From Gemmatimonadota bacterium (GTDB taxonomy: Bacteria; Gemmatimonadota; Gemmatimonadetes; Longimicrobiales; Gaopeijiaceae): 64,000 nucleotides of DNA. Numbering within the stretch: the first letter of the stretch is position 1; each line of letters opens with the position of its first letter. The notes beneath the pieces are model-generated. The model was not told where the DNA came from, made no database searches, and saw only the letters and a list, made by a program, of their open reading frames with translations. The position numbers and the translations under genes were made by a program. Shown here piece by piece: positions 37,656 to 47,143 of this stretch. The stretch is taken from NCBI GenBank assembly GCA_022822425.1, contig JAJEBS010000247.1, positions 16,209 to 80,208 of the forward strand. Reading direction: 5' to 3'.

Positions 37656-38467
37656 GTGCGTTCCAGCCGACGCTTCGCAGGTTGGACCGCGATCTGACGG
37701 TTCCCATTCCGGACCGCCTCAGGATCCTGCGCGAGCTCGAGTACGACCTCGAGGCGCTCTCCGGCGAACTCGAAGCCCGGGGTACGCCCCAGGACGAAGC
37801 CCGCGCCCGTGCGCTGGACGCCCTCGTACCGGATGGGGCGACGCTCCGCGAACTCGACCGCCTCCACGCCTCCCACTACCGCCGGCTCACCCGCCACTTC
37901 AGCCCCGGCCGCCTGCGAACCATCGAGCGGTCGGCGCTGGCCCTAGCCACCGCGGTTGTGCTCTTCGCGGAGACCTTCCTGCTCCTGCGGGCCGACTGGC
38001 TCCGCCATGCATCGCCCTTCCTGTGGCCGGTTCTCGGGCTGGGCACACTCCTTTTCGCAGCCATCGCCACGCTTTCGTTCAGGCTGTGGGTCAAGCGCGA
38101 CCACCAGGATCCGGCCGCGAACCTCCGCGTCATCCTGTTCCTGTCCGGCCTGACGCTCGCCACCGGCATCTTCGGCGCCCTTGCCGACCTCCTGCGGCTC
38201 GCGGGGGTTCTGGAGGCCGAGCCCGGACTGGCCGGATCGCTCCTGCTCGAATGGCTGCCCGCGAGCAGCGTCCTGCTCTCGTTCTCACTGCTCCTGGCCC
38301 TCGCCGGAGGGCTGGCCTGGTTCATTCCGGCACACTGGCTCGCACTTGTTTCCGGCGCGCACGCCGAGCTGCTGGGCCATCCCATGCCGGACGCTCGCCC
38401 CGGGGCGCCGCGGTCACTCGACCCTGCGCGTCCACACCAACCCGCATCCCTGGGAGAATCATCATGA
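37652..38467 (+). CDS. Membrane protein with N-terminal permease-prefix-like region
   Basis: N-terminal helical LRRLDRDLTVPIPDRLRILRELEYDLEALSGELEARGTPQDEARARALDALVP, then several TM segments; overlaps the padR stop. Confidence 0.7.
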   Translation: MSAFQPTLRRLDRDLTVPIPDRLRILRELEYDLEALSGELEARGTPQDEARARALDALVPDGATLRELDRLHASHYRRLTRHFSPGRLRTIERSALALATAVVLFAETFLLLRADWLRHASPFLWPVLGLGTLLFAAIATLSFRLWVKRDHQDPAANLRVILFLSGLTLATGIFGALADLLRLAGVLEAEPGLAGSLLLEWLPASSVLLSFSLLLALAGGLAWFIPAHWLALVSGAHAELLGHPMPDARPGAPRSLDPARPHQPASLGESS

Positions 38468-38865
38468 CCGCGATGGAAGCCTTCGAAGCCCTCGGCGTCA
38501 TCCGCTGGCCACTCACCTTCTCGCTGCTGGTGGTCGTCGCCCTGGCGCTGTGGTCGCTCGCGCTGGTGTGGCACAGTGCCATGCCGGGCCGGCACGCCAA
38601 GGCCTGGATCGACGCCATCCTGTTCTGGGGAGGGTTCGCGGCCATCAGCGGCGTGCTGGGCACACTGGTCGGCATCATCATCACCTTCCAGTTCATCGAG
38701 TTGGCCGGCGAGGTCGTGGCGACGCTGGTGGCGGGAGGCATCAAGGTCGCGCTCCTCAGTTCGGCGCTCGGCACCCTGATCCTGGCCGTCGCTTCCCTGC
38801 TCTGGTTTGGACTGCAACTGCGCTGGCGCTTCCTGGTCGCGGAACACGCGGGCGGTCCGGCGTAG
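38464..38865 (+). CDS. Minimal MotA/TolQ/ExbB-like membrane protein (134 aa)
   Basis: GVLGTLVGIIITFQFIELAGEVVATLVAGGIKVALLSSALGTLILAVASLLW matches the core of the 18901..19605 protein; ATGA overlap at 38464. Confidence 0.8.
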   Translation: MTAMEAFEALGVIRWPLTFSLLVVVALALWSLALVWHSAMPGRHAKAWIDAILFWGGFAAISGVLGTLVGIIITFQFIELAGEVVATLVAGGIKVALLSSALGTLILAVASLLWFGLQLRWRFLVAEHAGGPA

Positions 38866-41190
38866 TTACCGCGAGAACAGGTACGTGACCTTGACGATCA
38901 GCTGGCGCTCGCGGAAGGACGCGAACTCGTTGTACCTGCCGAACTCGTCGTATGCGTTCCGGCGCAGCTCGTCGTAGACGATGTAGATGTCGCTCCCCGG
39001 ACGGTAGATGTAGTTGAAGCGCGCCGCGGTGCTCCACTGGTCGGTGAGCGAGTTGTACTGCGTGACGGTGCGCAGCGTCATCGCCGGGGAGAGCGCGTAG
39101 TCGACGCGGAACGAGGCGATGTCGGCGCTGAAGTCACCCCCGGGCAGGCGGACGTCGTTGCGCGTGAACGCCCCCTCGGCCGCCAGCTGGCTGGTCAGCC
39201 TGAAGCCCGCGCTGGCGCTGTAGTCGGTGCGGTCGCCGTCGAAGAAGGTCTGTGGAGAGTAGTAGACGGTCCCGTAGAGCCTGCGCGACGGGTCGCTGTT
39301 GAACGAGAAGCGCCAGTCGCCGAAGCGGTAGGTCCCCGGCGCCACGACGATGTCGGGCCGCACGCGGAAGGGATCGTCCAGCACCTCCAGGTTGGCGTTG
39401 TACCAGACGTTGATGTAGGCCCCGTTCTGGAGCCTCGTCCCCAGCATGTGGTGGATGCGGCGCGTCACCAGCCGGTTGTTCTGGTCGGTGGTGTACGTGA
39501 TGTTGACCATCGGGTCGAAGACGCGCACCCCGAAGCGGCCCGGCCTGGGATTGCGCTCCAGGTGGAGCTTGCTGATGCGGATCCCGTTGCGCGGCAGGAA
39601 GCCCACCTCCGGGTTGAAGTTCTCCTGGAAGTCCGAGTACTCGCCGTAGACGTTCCAGTCCTCGTCCAGCCATCCGAGACGGATGTAGCCGGCCAACTGA
39701 CCGTCGGTGACCCCCGTGGTCGAGGTCTTGGCGATGAAGCTGTTGACCAGGAAGGCCGGGTGCGGGGCCAGCGTCATGTCCGCGGCGAAGGTGCGGTTGA
39801 TGTAGTGGCCGTCGCCCACATGCTTGTTGATGATCAGCGCGCCCACCTTTGAGCGCGCCATGATGTCGCGGCTGTAGCGGGCCACGAAGAAGTTCTCGCC
39901 GTCGCGGCCGGGCATTCCCCCGGCAACGTCGCCGGGCAGGCCGTCCGTCTGGATGTCCATGATGGCGATGTTGTTGCGGCCCACCTTTCCGGTCAGCCGC
40001 GCGCCCCCCAGGATCGGGATGGGATCACCCGTCTCGGACAGGCCGATGCGCCGGCTGAAGAACAGGTCCGCCACGCGCATGAAGGCGCTGTTGGTGCCGA
40101 CGTTGAACTGGCCCGAGTTCTCCAGGAAGAACTCCCGCTTCTCGGGATAGAAGAGGGCGAAGCGGGTGAGGTTGACCTGCTCGTCGTCGACTTCGGCCTG
40201 GGCGAAATCGGTCCTGTAGGTGATATCCAGGTTCAGCCCGGCCGAGACCCCGTACTTGACGTCGAAGCCGATATCCCGTTGCCCGTCGTTCTCTACCACG
40301 CCCCCGGTCGCCACCCGCGTCCCGCCCCCGGTGACGAAAGGCTTGACGCGCAGGTCCATGCCCCGGTTGAGCGACTCCAGGCCGGTGAGGTTGCCGGCCA
40401 GGCTGACGCGCGTGAGGGTGTAGGGCTTCGGGATGCCCGCCCAGAACGCCTGCTCGTTCTTGCGGCGGATGTTGCGCATGAAGTTGATGCCCCACTCCTG
40501 GCGCTCCTGGTCGGGGAAGCGCAGGGTGACCATCGGAATGGCGATCTCCGCGGCCCAGCCGTCGTCGGTTCTGCGCGCGCCGACGTGCCAGACCCCGTCC
40601 CAGTCCTTGTTGATGTTGGTCGCCACGCCAAAGCCGCGCCGGCTCCCTCCCTCCCCCTCCTCGAAAACCTGCTGCTCCAGCTTCGCCCCCAGAGGAGTGG
40701 TGACGAACATGTAGGCGGAGCGGTAGTCCTTGAAGGAGTCGAGGATGATCTGGAAGTTGTCCTCCTCCAGGATTCGGTCGGAATCGCGGCGCATCTCGGT
40801 GGCGATGACGCCGTCCGGCTCCGAGTCGAATGCCCGCACCCCGATGTAGAGGTTCTCCCCGTCGTAGAGGATCCGCGCCTCGGTGCGCTCCGACGCAGGA
40901 GCTCCCTCGTCGGGCTCCTGCTGCACAAAGGCGTCGATGGCTTCGGCCGCGCTCCAGAACGGCTCGTCGAGGACTCCGTCCAGGACCGGCGCCACGTCCA
41001 CGCGGGAGGCGGCGACGCTGTGGCCGTTCTGACCGTTCTGGCCGTTCTGGGCGGAGAGCGGCGCAGTGGCCACGATGGCCACAAGAGCCGCGACCGCCAG
41101 GGCGTGTATGCTGTGGTACATTCGGTGAGCACGGAAACGATCACGCGCCAGGGGCCGGATCGCTGCCAGGAACACGGTGGTTGCTCGCAC
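38866..41190 (-). CDS. DUF5916 outer-membrane protein with CBM9-like N-terminal domain (start may be about 41120)
   Basis: PVLDGVLDEPFWSAAEAIDAFVQQEPDEGAPASERTEARILYDGENLYIGVRAFD; C-terminal ITYRPGSD-type barrel ending in VKVTYLFSR. Confidence 0.85.
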   Translation of the reverse strand: MRATTVFLAAIRPLARDRFRAHRMYHSIHALAVAALVAIVATAPLSAQNGQNGQNGHSVAASRVDVAPVLDGVLDEPFWSAAEAIDAFVQQEPDEGAPASERTEARILYDGENLYIGVRAFDSEPDGVIATEMRRDSDRILEEDNFQIILDSFKDYRSAYMFVTTPLGAKLEQQVFEEGEGGSRRGFGVATNINKDWDGVWHVGARRTDDGWAAEIAIPMVTLRFPDQERQEWGINFMRNIRRKNEQAFWAGIPKPYTLTRVSLAGNLTGLESLNRGMDLRVKPFVTGGGTRVATGGVVENDGQRDIGFDVKYGVSAGLNLDITYRTDFAQAEVDDEQVNLTRFALFYPEKREFFLENSGQFNVGTNSAFMRVADLFFSRRIGLSETGDPIPILGGARLTGKVGRNNIAIMDIQTDGLPGDVAGGMPGRDGENFFVARYSRDIMARSKVGALIINKHVGDGHYINRTFAADMTLAPHPAFLVNSFIAKTSTTGVTDGQLAGYIRLGWLDEDWNVYGEYSDFQENFNPEVGFLPRNGIRISKLHLERNPRPGRFGVRVFDPMVNITYTTDQNNRLVTRRIHHMLGTRLQNGAYINVWYNANLEVLDDPFRVRPDIVVAPGTYRFGDWRFSFNSDPSRRLYGTVYYSPQTFFDGDRTDYSASAGFRLTSQLAAEGAFTRNDVRLPGGDFSADIASFRVDYALSPAMTLRTVTQYNSLTDQWSTAARFNYIYRPGSDIYIVYDELRRNAYDEFGRYNEFASFRERQLIVKVTYLFSR
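41022..41048. repeat. Three 9-bp tandem repeats encoding NGQ in the DUF5916 N-terminus
   Basis: ggccgttct gaccgttct ggccgttct; protein AQNGQNGQNGH. Confidence 0.8.
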
Positions 41191-41215
41191 GGGGAATCCT
41201 GTCCGGGTTGAAAGG

Positions 41216-41252
41216 AAAGAGCGCCGGGAGAAGGTATCTCCCGGCGCTCTTT
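41216..41252 (-). terminator. Strong intrinsic terminator hairpin (16-bp perfect stem)
   Basis: AAAGAGCGCCGGGAGA-aggta-TCTCCCGGCGCTCTTT; lies just after the stop of the minus-strand gene 41283..42482. Confidence 0.9.
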
Positions 41253-41282
41253 CGGCGCCAGCCCGACCGGTTCCCGGCTCCG

Positions 41283-42482
41283 CTAGCTGCCACCTCCCCG
41301 CCTGCGCGCGGTGCGGCCGGTCGAACTCCGCGACCCACCGCCTCCGCCGGACGAGACGCCGGCCGAAGAGCCTCTGCCATCACGTCCCGCGGTGGCGACG
41401 CCGCGGGGCAGGCTGCCACCGCTGCGCGTATATCCCTGACCCCGGACCAGCCTTCCCCGGGAGGATTCCACGCGCGGTTCGACCGACACCACGACCGGAC
41501 GATAGCCGACGCCGTAGAGGCTGTTGTATCCCAGCCCGTAGCCGCCGTACCCGTAGCCGTAGGGCGAATAGCCGTACCTGTACGGGGAATACCCGTACCC
41601 GTAGTACCCGAAGCCGAAAGGCGAGTAGTATCGCGGCCAGCCGAAGCTGCTGCGCTCACGGACCCGCCCACGCTGCGCAATGGCGGTTCCCGTCTGGTCT
41701 TCCTCCTGCAGCCGGAAACGCCGGGGGTGGGACACCGCGACCACGACATCGATCACATCCGAGGCAACCCCGGCGTCCGCCATGCGGATCAGCTGTTCCG
41801 CATTCACGTTCATGTCGGGCGCGCTTTCCACCAGCCAGGCCTGGACGGTTTCGGCATGCAGCACCTGGCTGGCCTCGACGATCGAGGTGACGGTAGGCGC
41901 CGTGGTCGAATACATGCGGGCCGCGCGGACCGCCATCTCCTGTCCGGTGGCCAGGTCGCCGTACCCGGCAGCCTCCGCGGCCTCGGGGGTCGCCATGCGA
42001 TAGTGCTGAACCCAGGGCGTAACCTGACCTTCCACCTCCACCGAACTGACATCCATCCACTCGGTGGGGTTCACCATCACCATCATCCCCGACCCCTTCC
42101 GGTTCACCGCGTTGTCGCAGACGTGTTCGGAGCGGTGGTAGACGCGGTGCCCGTCAGCGGAGAAGCGCCAAGTGGTGGTGCCCTCGCACCCTTCCTGGGT
42201 GGCGTCAACCGGTCGCCCATCGGCGCGCGCCACCTCGCGCGAGACGACCTCGCTGCCGCGCACGGTCACGAACTCCGCCGATACCCGGTCGTCGCCGGGG
42301 ATCACGCACAGCGTGGACGCGTCCTCGACATCCTGGCCGATGGGTGCCCAGCACCCCTGGAAAGCCAGCCAGCTGCCGACAGGGGACTGTCCTTCAATGG
42401 GGACGGTGCCGACCAATAGCAGCAGCGCGACGGCCGAACACCGCCGGATCACAGCCGCCGAGACTTCCTGACGTGCTCTCAT
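41283..42482 (-). CDS. Secreted protein with Tyr/Gly-rich low-complexity C-terminal region
   Basis: Signal-like AVALLLLVGTVPIEGQ; YYGYGYSPYRYGYSPYGYGYGGYGLGYNSLYGVGY; start at MRARQEV. Confidence 0.65.
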   Translation of the reverse strand: MRARQEVSAAVIRRCSAVALLLLVGTVPIEGQSPVGSWLAFQGCWAPIGQDVEDASTLCVIPGDDRVSAEFVTVRGSEVVSREVARADGRPVDATQEGCEGTTTWRFSADGHRVYHRSEHVCDNAVNRKGSGMMVMVNPTEWMDVSSVEVEGQVTPWVQHYRMATPEAAEAAGYGDLATGQEMAVRAARMYSTTAPTVTSIVEASQVLHAETVQAWLVESAPDMNVNAEQLIRMADAGVASDVIDVVVAVSHPRRFRLQEEDQTGTAIAQRGRVRERSSFGWPRYYSPFGFGYYGYGYSPYRYGYSPYGYGYGGYGLGYNSLYGVGYRPVVVSVEPRVESSRGRLVRGQGYTRSGGSLPRGVATAGRDGRGSSAGVSSGGGGGSRSSTGRTARRRGGGS

Positions 42483-42529
42483 GCTCCTTCCCTCCGCTGA
42501 CGCCTTCCGTACCTTCAGGGGCGCCGTGG

Positions 42530-43285
42530 TCAACCGCCCATGCGGATTCCAAAGCCCGCGAGGACCTGGAATCCGGACAGGTCGATGTTGTCAAAACCCT
42601 CGAACGCGCGATCCATGGGGCCGCTGGACCAAGAATAACGCCCTTCCGCCGTCAGCACGAATCGCGGCCCCATTGCGAACTCCACGCCGCTGAAGACGTG
42701 TACGAAGGGGGTCGTGCCGTCCGACAGCAACTGGTCATGGAAAATGTCCAGCGTCTCGACATCGACGAAATCCCCGTCCTGCTCGAACCTGTAGTAGTTG
42801 CCGCCGCCGCCCGCCCCGACGTAGGGCACGAAGCCGGACGGTACCCACGCAAAACGGCCCAGGCTGCGGCCGCGGTCCCGCAGGTAGTAGCGCACGCTCA
42901 GCGTGAACGGGAGCTTCGAGTGCGTGGTCACCTGCTCGATGGGCTGGCCATCGGTGTCTTCCCAGTCGCGGAACTCGGAGGGGGTCTCGCTCTTCGCGTA
43001 GCCCACGCCCGCCACCAGGTCGAGCCTGTCGCTCAGCCGCACACCGAGATCCACCCCGAAGACCGGGGCGGCGAAGCTGCTCTTTTCCAGCGTGAGCAAT
43101 TCGCTCGTATAACTGAAGATGTCGCTCCCCGCGCGCGGGATGTCGTACCCGGTGCGGATGGACAAGGTGGCCCCGGGGCGACCGAAGAGAAAACCGTCTC
43201 CGTCCTGCGCCCGAGCCATCGAAGGCAGCGCCGCCGCGCCCGCTGCCGCCGCAACCAGAAACGACACAATGGCCTGTCGATTCAT
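42530..43285 (-). CDS. Outer-membrane beta-barrel protein
   Basis: Signal peptide MNRQAIVSFLVAAAAGAAALPSMARAQ; small-barrel pattern ...GFGIRMGG. Confidence 0.65.
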   Translation of the reverse strand: MNRQAIVSFLVAAAAGAAALPSMARAQDGDGFLFGRPGATLSIRTGYDIPRAGSDIFSYTSELLTLEKSSFAAPVFGVDLGVRLSDRLDLVAGVGYAKSETPSEFRDWEDTDGQPIEQVTTHSKLPFTLSVRYYLRDRGRSLGRFAWVPSGFVPYVGAGGGGNYYRFEQDGDFVDVETLDIFHDQLLSDGTTPFVHVFSGVEFAMGPRFVLTAEGRYSWSSGPMDRAFEGFDNIDLSGFQVLAGFGIRMGG

Positions 43286-43451
43286 GGAGCACTCCCGATA
43301 TAATTGGATGCCGGTCCCGCACCTCAGCCGCTTGCGCATCCGGAACCACGTTCTACACGATTTCCGGTTACGCGTTCGCCGCTCCGGCTCATCATGGTTC
43401 TCCGCTGGGTGGAGAACCACGCTGCAATCATCGTGCCGAAGGAGTCACGCC

Positions 43452-44645
43452 ATGAACCGCCCACGCACCTTTTCCTACGCGCTGACCTGCGTCGCCGCCG
43501 CCGGTATCATGGTACTCTCCTCCTGTACCATCGAGTCGGCGAGCCAGACGCCCGACATGTCGGGCGAGGCGCCCATCTTCGAGGTGGATCCGCTCTGGCC
43601 CAAACCGCTGCCCAACCACTGGATCCTGGGCTCGACCATCGGCGTGGGGGTCGACTCGCGCGACCACGTCTTCATCATCCACCGCCAGACCACCTTCAGC
43701 GAGGTAAACGAGATCGGCGCGACCCTCGACCCGCCCACCAGCGAGTGCTGCGTGCCCGCGCCCAACGTGCTCGAGTTCGATCCCGAGGGGAACCTGGTCA
43801 ACTCCTGGGGCGGCCCCGGGGAGGGCTACGACTGGCCCACCTCCAACCACGGCCTCAGCGTGGACCACCACGACAACATCTGGATCGGGGGCAACGGCGG
43901 CCCGGACGGCCAACTGCTCAAGTTCACCCGCGACGGCGAGTTCCTGATGCAGGTGGGGGTGGCCGACGCGCAGCCCAACAGCAGCTCCACGGAGCACTTC
44001 TCGCGGGTGGCCAAGATCTCCTTCGACGGCACCACCGACGAGGCCTTCGTCGCCGACGGCTACGGAAACCGCCGGGTGGTGGTGCTCGATTCCAACACCG
44101 GGGAATTCAAGCGCTACTGGGGCGCCTACGGCAACGAGCCCAGCGACGACCTGGTGCCCTCGCACACGCCCGACGGCCCGCCGCAGCAGCAGTTCCGCAC
44201 CCCGGTGCACTGCGCCGACCCCTCGGCGGACGGGCTCGTCTACGTCTGCGACCGCGCCGGCAACCGGATCCAGGTCTTCCAGACCGACGGCACCTTCGTG
44301 CGCGAGGCCATCATCGCCAACCAGACCCTCGGCGGGGGATCGGTGTGGGACATCACCTTCTCGCGCGATGCCGGCCAGCGCTTCCTGTACGTGGCCGACG
44401 GCATGAACAAGGTGGTCCACGTGCTGGACCGCGAGAGCCTCGAGGTGCTCACCAGCTTCGGCGGCGGGGGCCGCCAGCCGGGCCAGTTCTACGGGGTGCA
44501 CAGCGTCGCCACTGATTCGCAGGGCAACCTCTACACCACCGAGACCTACGAGGGCAAGCGGCTGCAGAAGTTCGTCTTCATGGGAACCGGGCCGGTGACC
44601 GCGGAGCACCAGGGGGCTCTGTGGCCGCGGAGCGGGGGTGAGTAG
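43452..44645 (+). CDS. NHL-repeat beta-propeller lipoprotein (peptidyl-alpha-hydroxyglycine lyase-like fold)
   Basis: LSSCTIES lipobox; NHGLSVDHHDNIWIGGNGG, TDEAFVADGYGNRRVVVLD and YVCDRAGNRIQVFQTDG repeats. Confidence 0.82.
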   Translation: MNRPRTFSYALTCVAAAGIMVLSSCTIESASQTPDMSGEAPIFEVDPLWPKPLPNHWILGSTIGVGVDSRDHVFIIHRQTTFSEVNEIGATLDPPTSECCVPAPNVLEFDPEGNLVNSWGGPGEGYDWPTSNHGLSVDHHDNIWIGGNGGPDGQLLKFTRDGEFLMQVGVADAQPNSSSTEHFSRVAKISFDGTTDEAFVADGYGNRRVVVLDSNTGEFKRYWGAYGNEPSDDLVPSHTPDGPPQQQFRTPVHCADPSADGLVYVCDRAGNRIQVFQTDGTFVREAIIANQTLGGGSVWDITFSRDAGQRFLYVADGMNKVVHVLDRESLEVLTSFGGGGRQPGQFYGVHSVATDSQGNLYTTETYEGKRLQKFVFMGTGPVTAEHQGALWPRSGGE

Positions 44646-44655
44646 ACGCGTCGGG

Positions 44656-44684
44656 CCGGTGATCCTGAACGGCGAGATCACCGG
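44656..44684 (+). terminator. Stem-loop after the NHL gene, possible weak terminator or attenuator
   Basis: CCGGTGATC-N11-GATCACCGG perfect 9-bp stem; no U-tract. Confidence 0.4.
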
Positions 44685-44744
44685 AGAGAAGCCCGGACGC
44701 TGGATCCGGGGCCCGGTGCATGAGCCGCGGGAGGGTTTGGGCGA

Positions 44745-47072
44745 ATGAATTCGCGCGGGCCCGGGGTGAATTCCCGGGCCGCTTCTCCCCTGGACATGGC
44801 TGGAGCAGGGCTTCGAGCCACGGCGCTGCTGTTGGAGATGTTGCCGGCAGGTGCGGTCCCCCTGCTGGCTTGTCTGCTGGCCACCCTGCTGGCGCCCGTC
44901 CCCATCGCCGCCCAGGAAAACGGTCCCGAGGCGCGCGCCACCGCCACCCCCGTCCCTCGTCCGCCCACCATCGACGGGGTGCTCGACGAGCCCTTCTGGG
45001 CGATGATCGAGCCGGTCACCGACTTCCGCCAGCGCGACCCGGTGGACGGCGCGCCCGGCAGCGAGCCCACCGAGGTGCGCATCGGCTACGACGCCAACGC
45101 CCTCTACTTCGGCTTCGTCTTCCACGACTCCGAGCCCGGGCTCATCCGGCGGAGCATCCTGCACCGGGGCGGGCGCATCGACAAGGACGACCGGGTCATC
45201 GTCGCGCTGGACACGTATCACGACCGCCGCAACGCCTACATCTTCGAGGTCGGCGCGCTGGGGACGCAGGACGACGCCCTCATCTCCGACGAGAGCATGA
45301 CCCTGGACGACTGGAACTGGGACGGGGTCTTCACCAGCGAGACGCGCGTGACCGAGGACGGCTGGGTGCTGGAGCTCGAGATTCCCTTCACCACCATCCG
45401 CTTCCCGGACACCGACGAGCCCACCATGGGCATCGCCTTCATGCGCTCGATCCGGCGCAAGAACGAAAGCGTGGTCTGGCCGCACATCGGGCAGGAGTAC
45501 CGCTCGGGGATCTCGCAGGTGTCACGCTACGCAACCCTGGACGGACTCAGCGGGCTCCGGCGCGGCCGCTATGCGGAGGTGAAGCCGTTCGCGATCGCGG
45601 GAACACAGCGCATGGCGGGGGACGACGCCTTCGAGGGGCAGACCGACCTGGGCGTCGACGTCAAGTATTCCCTGACCTCGAACCTCACCTTCGACCTCAC
45701 CTGGAACACCGACTTCGCGCAGGTGGAGTCCGACAACGTCCAGATCAACCTCACCCGCTTCGACCTCTTCTATCCCGAGAAGCGGGAGTTCTTCCTGGAG
45801 CGCGCCGGGCTCTTCCAGTTCGGGACCCCGCGCCAGACCGAGGTCTTCTTCAGCCGGCGGGTCGGTCTCCAGGGCGACATCGCGGGGGGCGGGCGGCTGA
45901 CGGGTCAGGCGGGACCGTTGTCGATCGGGGCACTGGCTTTGCGCACGCGCGGGTATTCGGACGATGCGGTCGCGCTGCCGGCGGCGTGGAACTCGGTGGT
46001 GCGGCTCAAGACCGACCTGCGGCCGCGCACCACGCTGGGCGGGATCATCACCAGCCTCGACCACGAGAGCGGCTGGGACCGGAGCGCCGGAGCTGACTTC
46101 TCCAGCCGCTTCTGGAGCAGCAGCTCGTTCAACCTGTGGGCGGCGCGGGTGTGGAATCCGGATTTCATGCGGCCGGCGATGGATGGCTCGGGATCCCCCG
46201 CAGACGACGCGGGATCCGCGGTTCCGCGGGAAGCCGCCAGCGCCAACGCCGCCTCCGCCGAGCTGCTGCTTCAGAACGACCTGTACTCGGTGGGCGTCTC
46301 GCGCCTGATCGTCGACGACGGCTTTCAGCCGGCCCTCGGCTTCGTTCCCCGCACCGACCAGGACCGGTGGCAGGGCGGCGTCGGGGTCACCCCCCGCTTC
46401 GAGTCCAGCACGTGGGCGCGCCAGCTGCTGCTGGACGTGAGCGGCCACCACATCCGGGGCCGGGACGGCGCCAAGCAGACGCATCAGCTGCGGGCGGGCG
46501 CCGGCCTCAACTTCCAGACCGGGGAGTTCGCCAACATCGCCTTCAGCGAGCGCTTCGAGAGGCTGGAGTTCCCGGCGCGCATCAGCGGACGCCGTCTCGC
46601 GGCGGGCGACTATCGTTTCCGGCGCTTCACCGCCAGCATGCGCACCAACGACAGCCGCACCTTCTCGGGGGCGCTGCAGGGATCCGTCGGCGACTTCTGG
46701 TCCGGGACGCGCACCGAGATCGGGGGCGGCGCCACCTGGATCACCGGCCCGCACCTCACCATCGGCGGGAGGTATGCGTGGAACGGCGTCTCGCTGCCGG
46801 TGGAGGACGGGGACTTCTCGACCCACCTGGTGAGCGCGAACATCCAGGGCGCGGTCAGCCGCAAGCTCTTCGCCAACGCGCTCGTACAATGGGACAACCA
46901 CTCCCGGGAACTGCAGGCCAACATCCGCATCGACTGGATCCACACCCCCGGCAGCGACCTCTTCGTGGTGATCGACACCGGTTACCTGACCGGCGACCTC
47001 CTCGACCCGCGCGAGCCGCGCTGGCAGCGGCGCACGGGGGTGGTGAAGCTGACGTATCTGAAGGCGTTCTGA
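44745..47072 (+). CDS. DUF5916 outer-membrane protein, second copy (start may be 44796)
   Basis: PTIDGVLDEPFWAMIEPVTDFRQRDPVDGAPGSEPTEVRIGYDANALYFGFVFHDSEPG; INLTRFDLFYPEKREFFLERAGLF; parallels 38866..41190. Confidence 0.86.
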   Translation: MNSRGPGVNSRAASPLDMAGAGLRATALLLEMLPAGAVPLLACLLATLLAPVPIAAQENGPEARATATPVPRPPTIDGVLDEPFWAMIEPVTDFRQRDPVDGAPGSEPTEVRIGYDANALYFGFVFHDSEPGLIRRSILHRGGRIDKDDRVIVALDTYHDRRNAYIFEVGALGTQDDALISDESMTLDDWNWDGVFTSETRVTEDGWVLELEIPFTTIRFPDTDEPTMGIAFMRSIRRKNESVVWPHIGQEYRSGISQVSRYATLDGLSGLRRGRYAEVKPFAIAGTQRMAGDDAFEGQTDLGVDVKYSLTSNLTFDLTWNTDFAQVESDNVQINLTRFDLFYPEKREFFLERAGLFQFGTPRQTEVFFSRRVGLQGDIAGGGRLTGQAGPLSIGALALRTRGYSDDAVALPAAWNSVVRLKTDLRPRTTLGGIITSLDHESGWDRSAGADFSSRFWSSSSFNLWAARVWNPDFMRPAMDGSGSPADDAGSAVPREAASANAASAELLLQNDLYSVGVSRLIVDDGFQPALGFVPRTDQDRWQGGVGVTPRFESSTWARQLLLDVSGHHIRGRDGAKQTHQLRAGAGLNFQTGEFANIAFSERFERLEFPARISGRRLAAGDYRFRRFTASMRTNDSRTFSGALQGSVGDFWSGTRTEIGGGATWITGPHLTIGGRYAWNGVSLPVEDGDFSTHLVSANIQGAVSRKLFANALVQWDNHSRELQANIRIDWIHTPGSDLFVVIDTGYLTGDLLDPREPRWQRRTGVVKLTYLKAF

Positions 47073-47143
47073 GGGGCGCTGCGGACCGGGCGTCACCTTC
47101 GACCCGTTCAAGCCAGGCCGCGTGTTGGCGGGCGGGCGCGACT

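Noticed and set aside
43297-43305. Another GATATAAT box like the PadR array
   Set aside because: Single isolated occurrence with no 15-bp repeat; probably a promoter -10 or chance.
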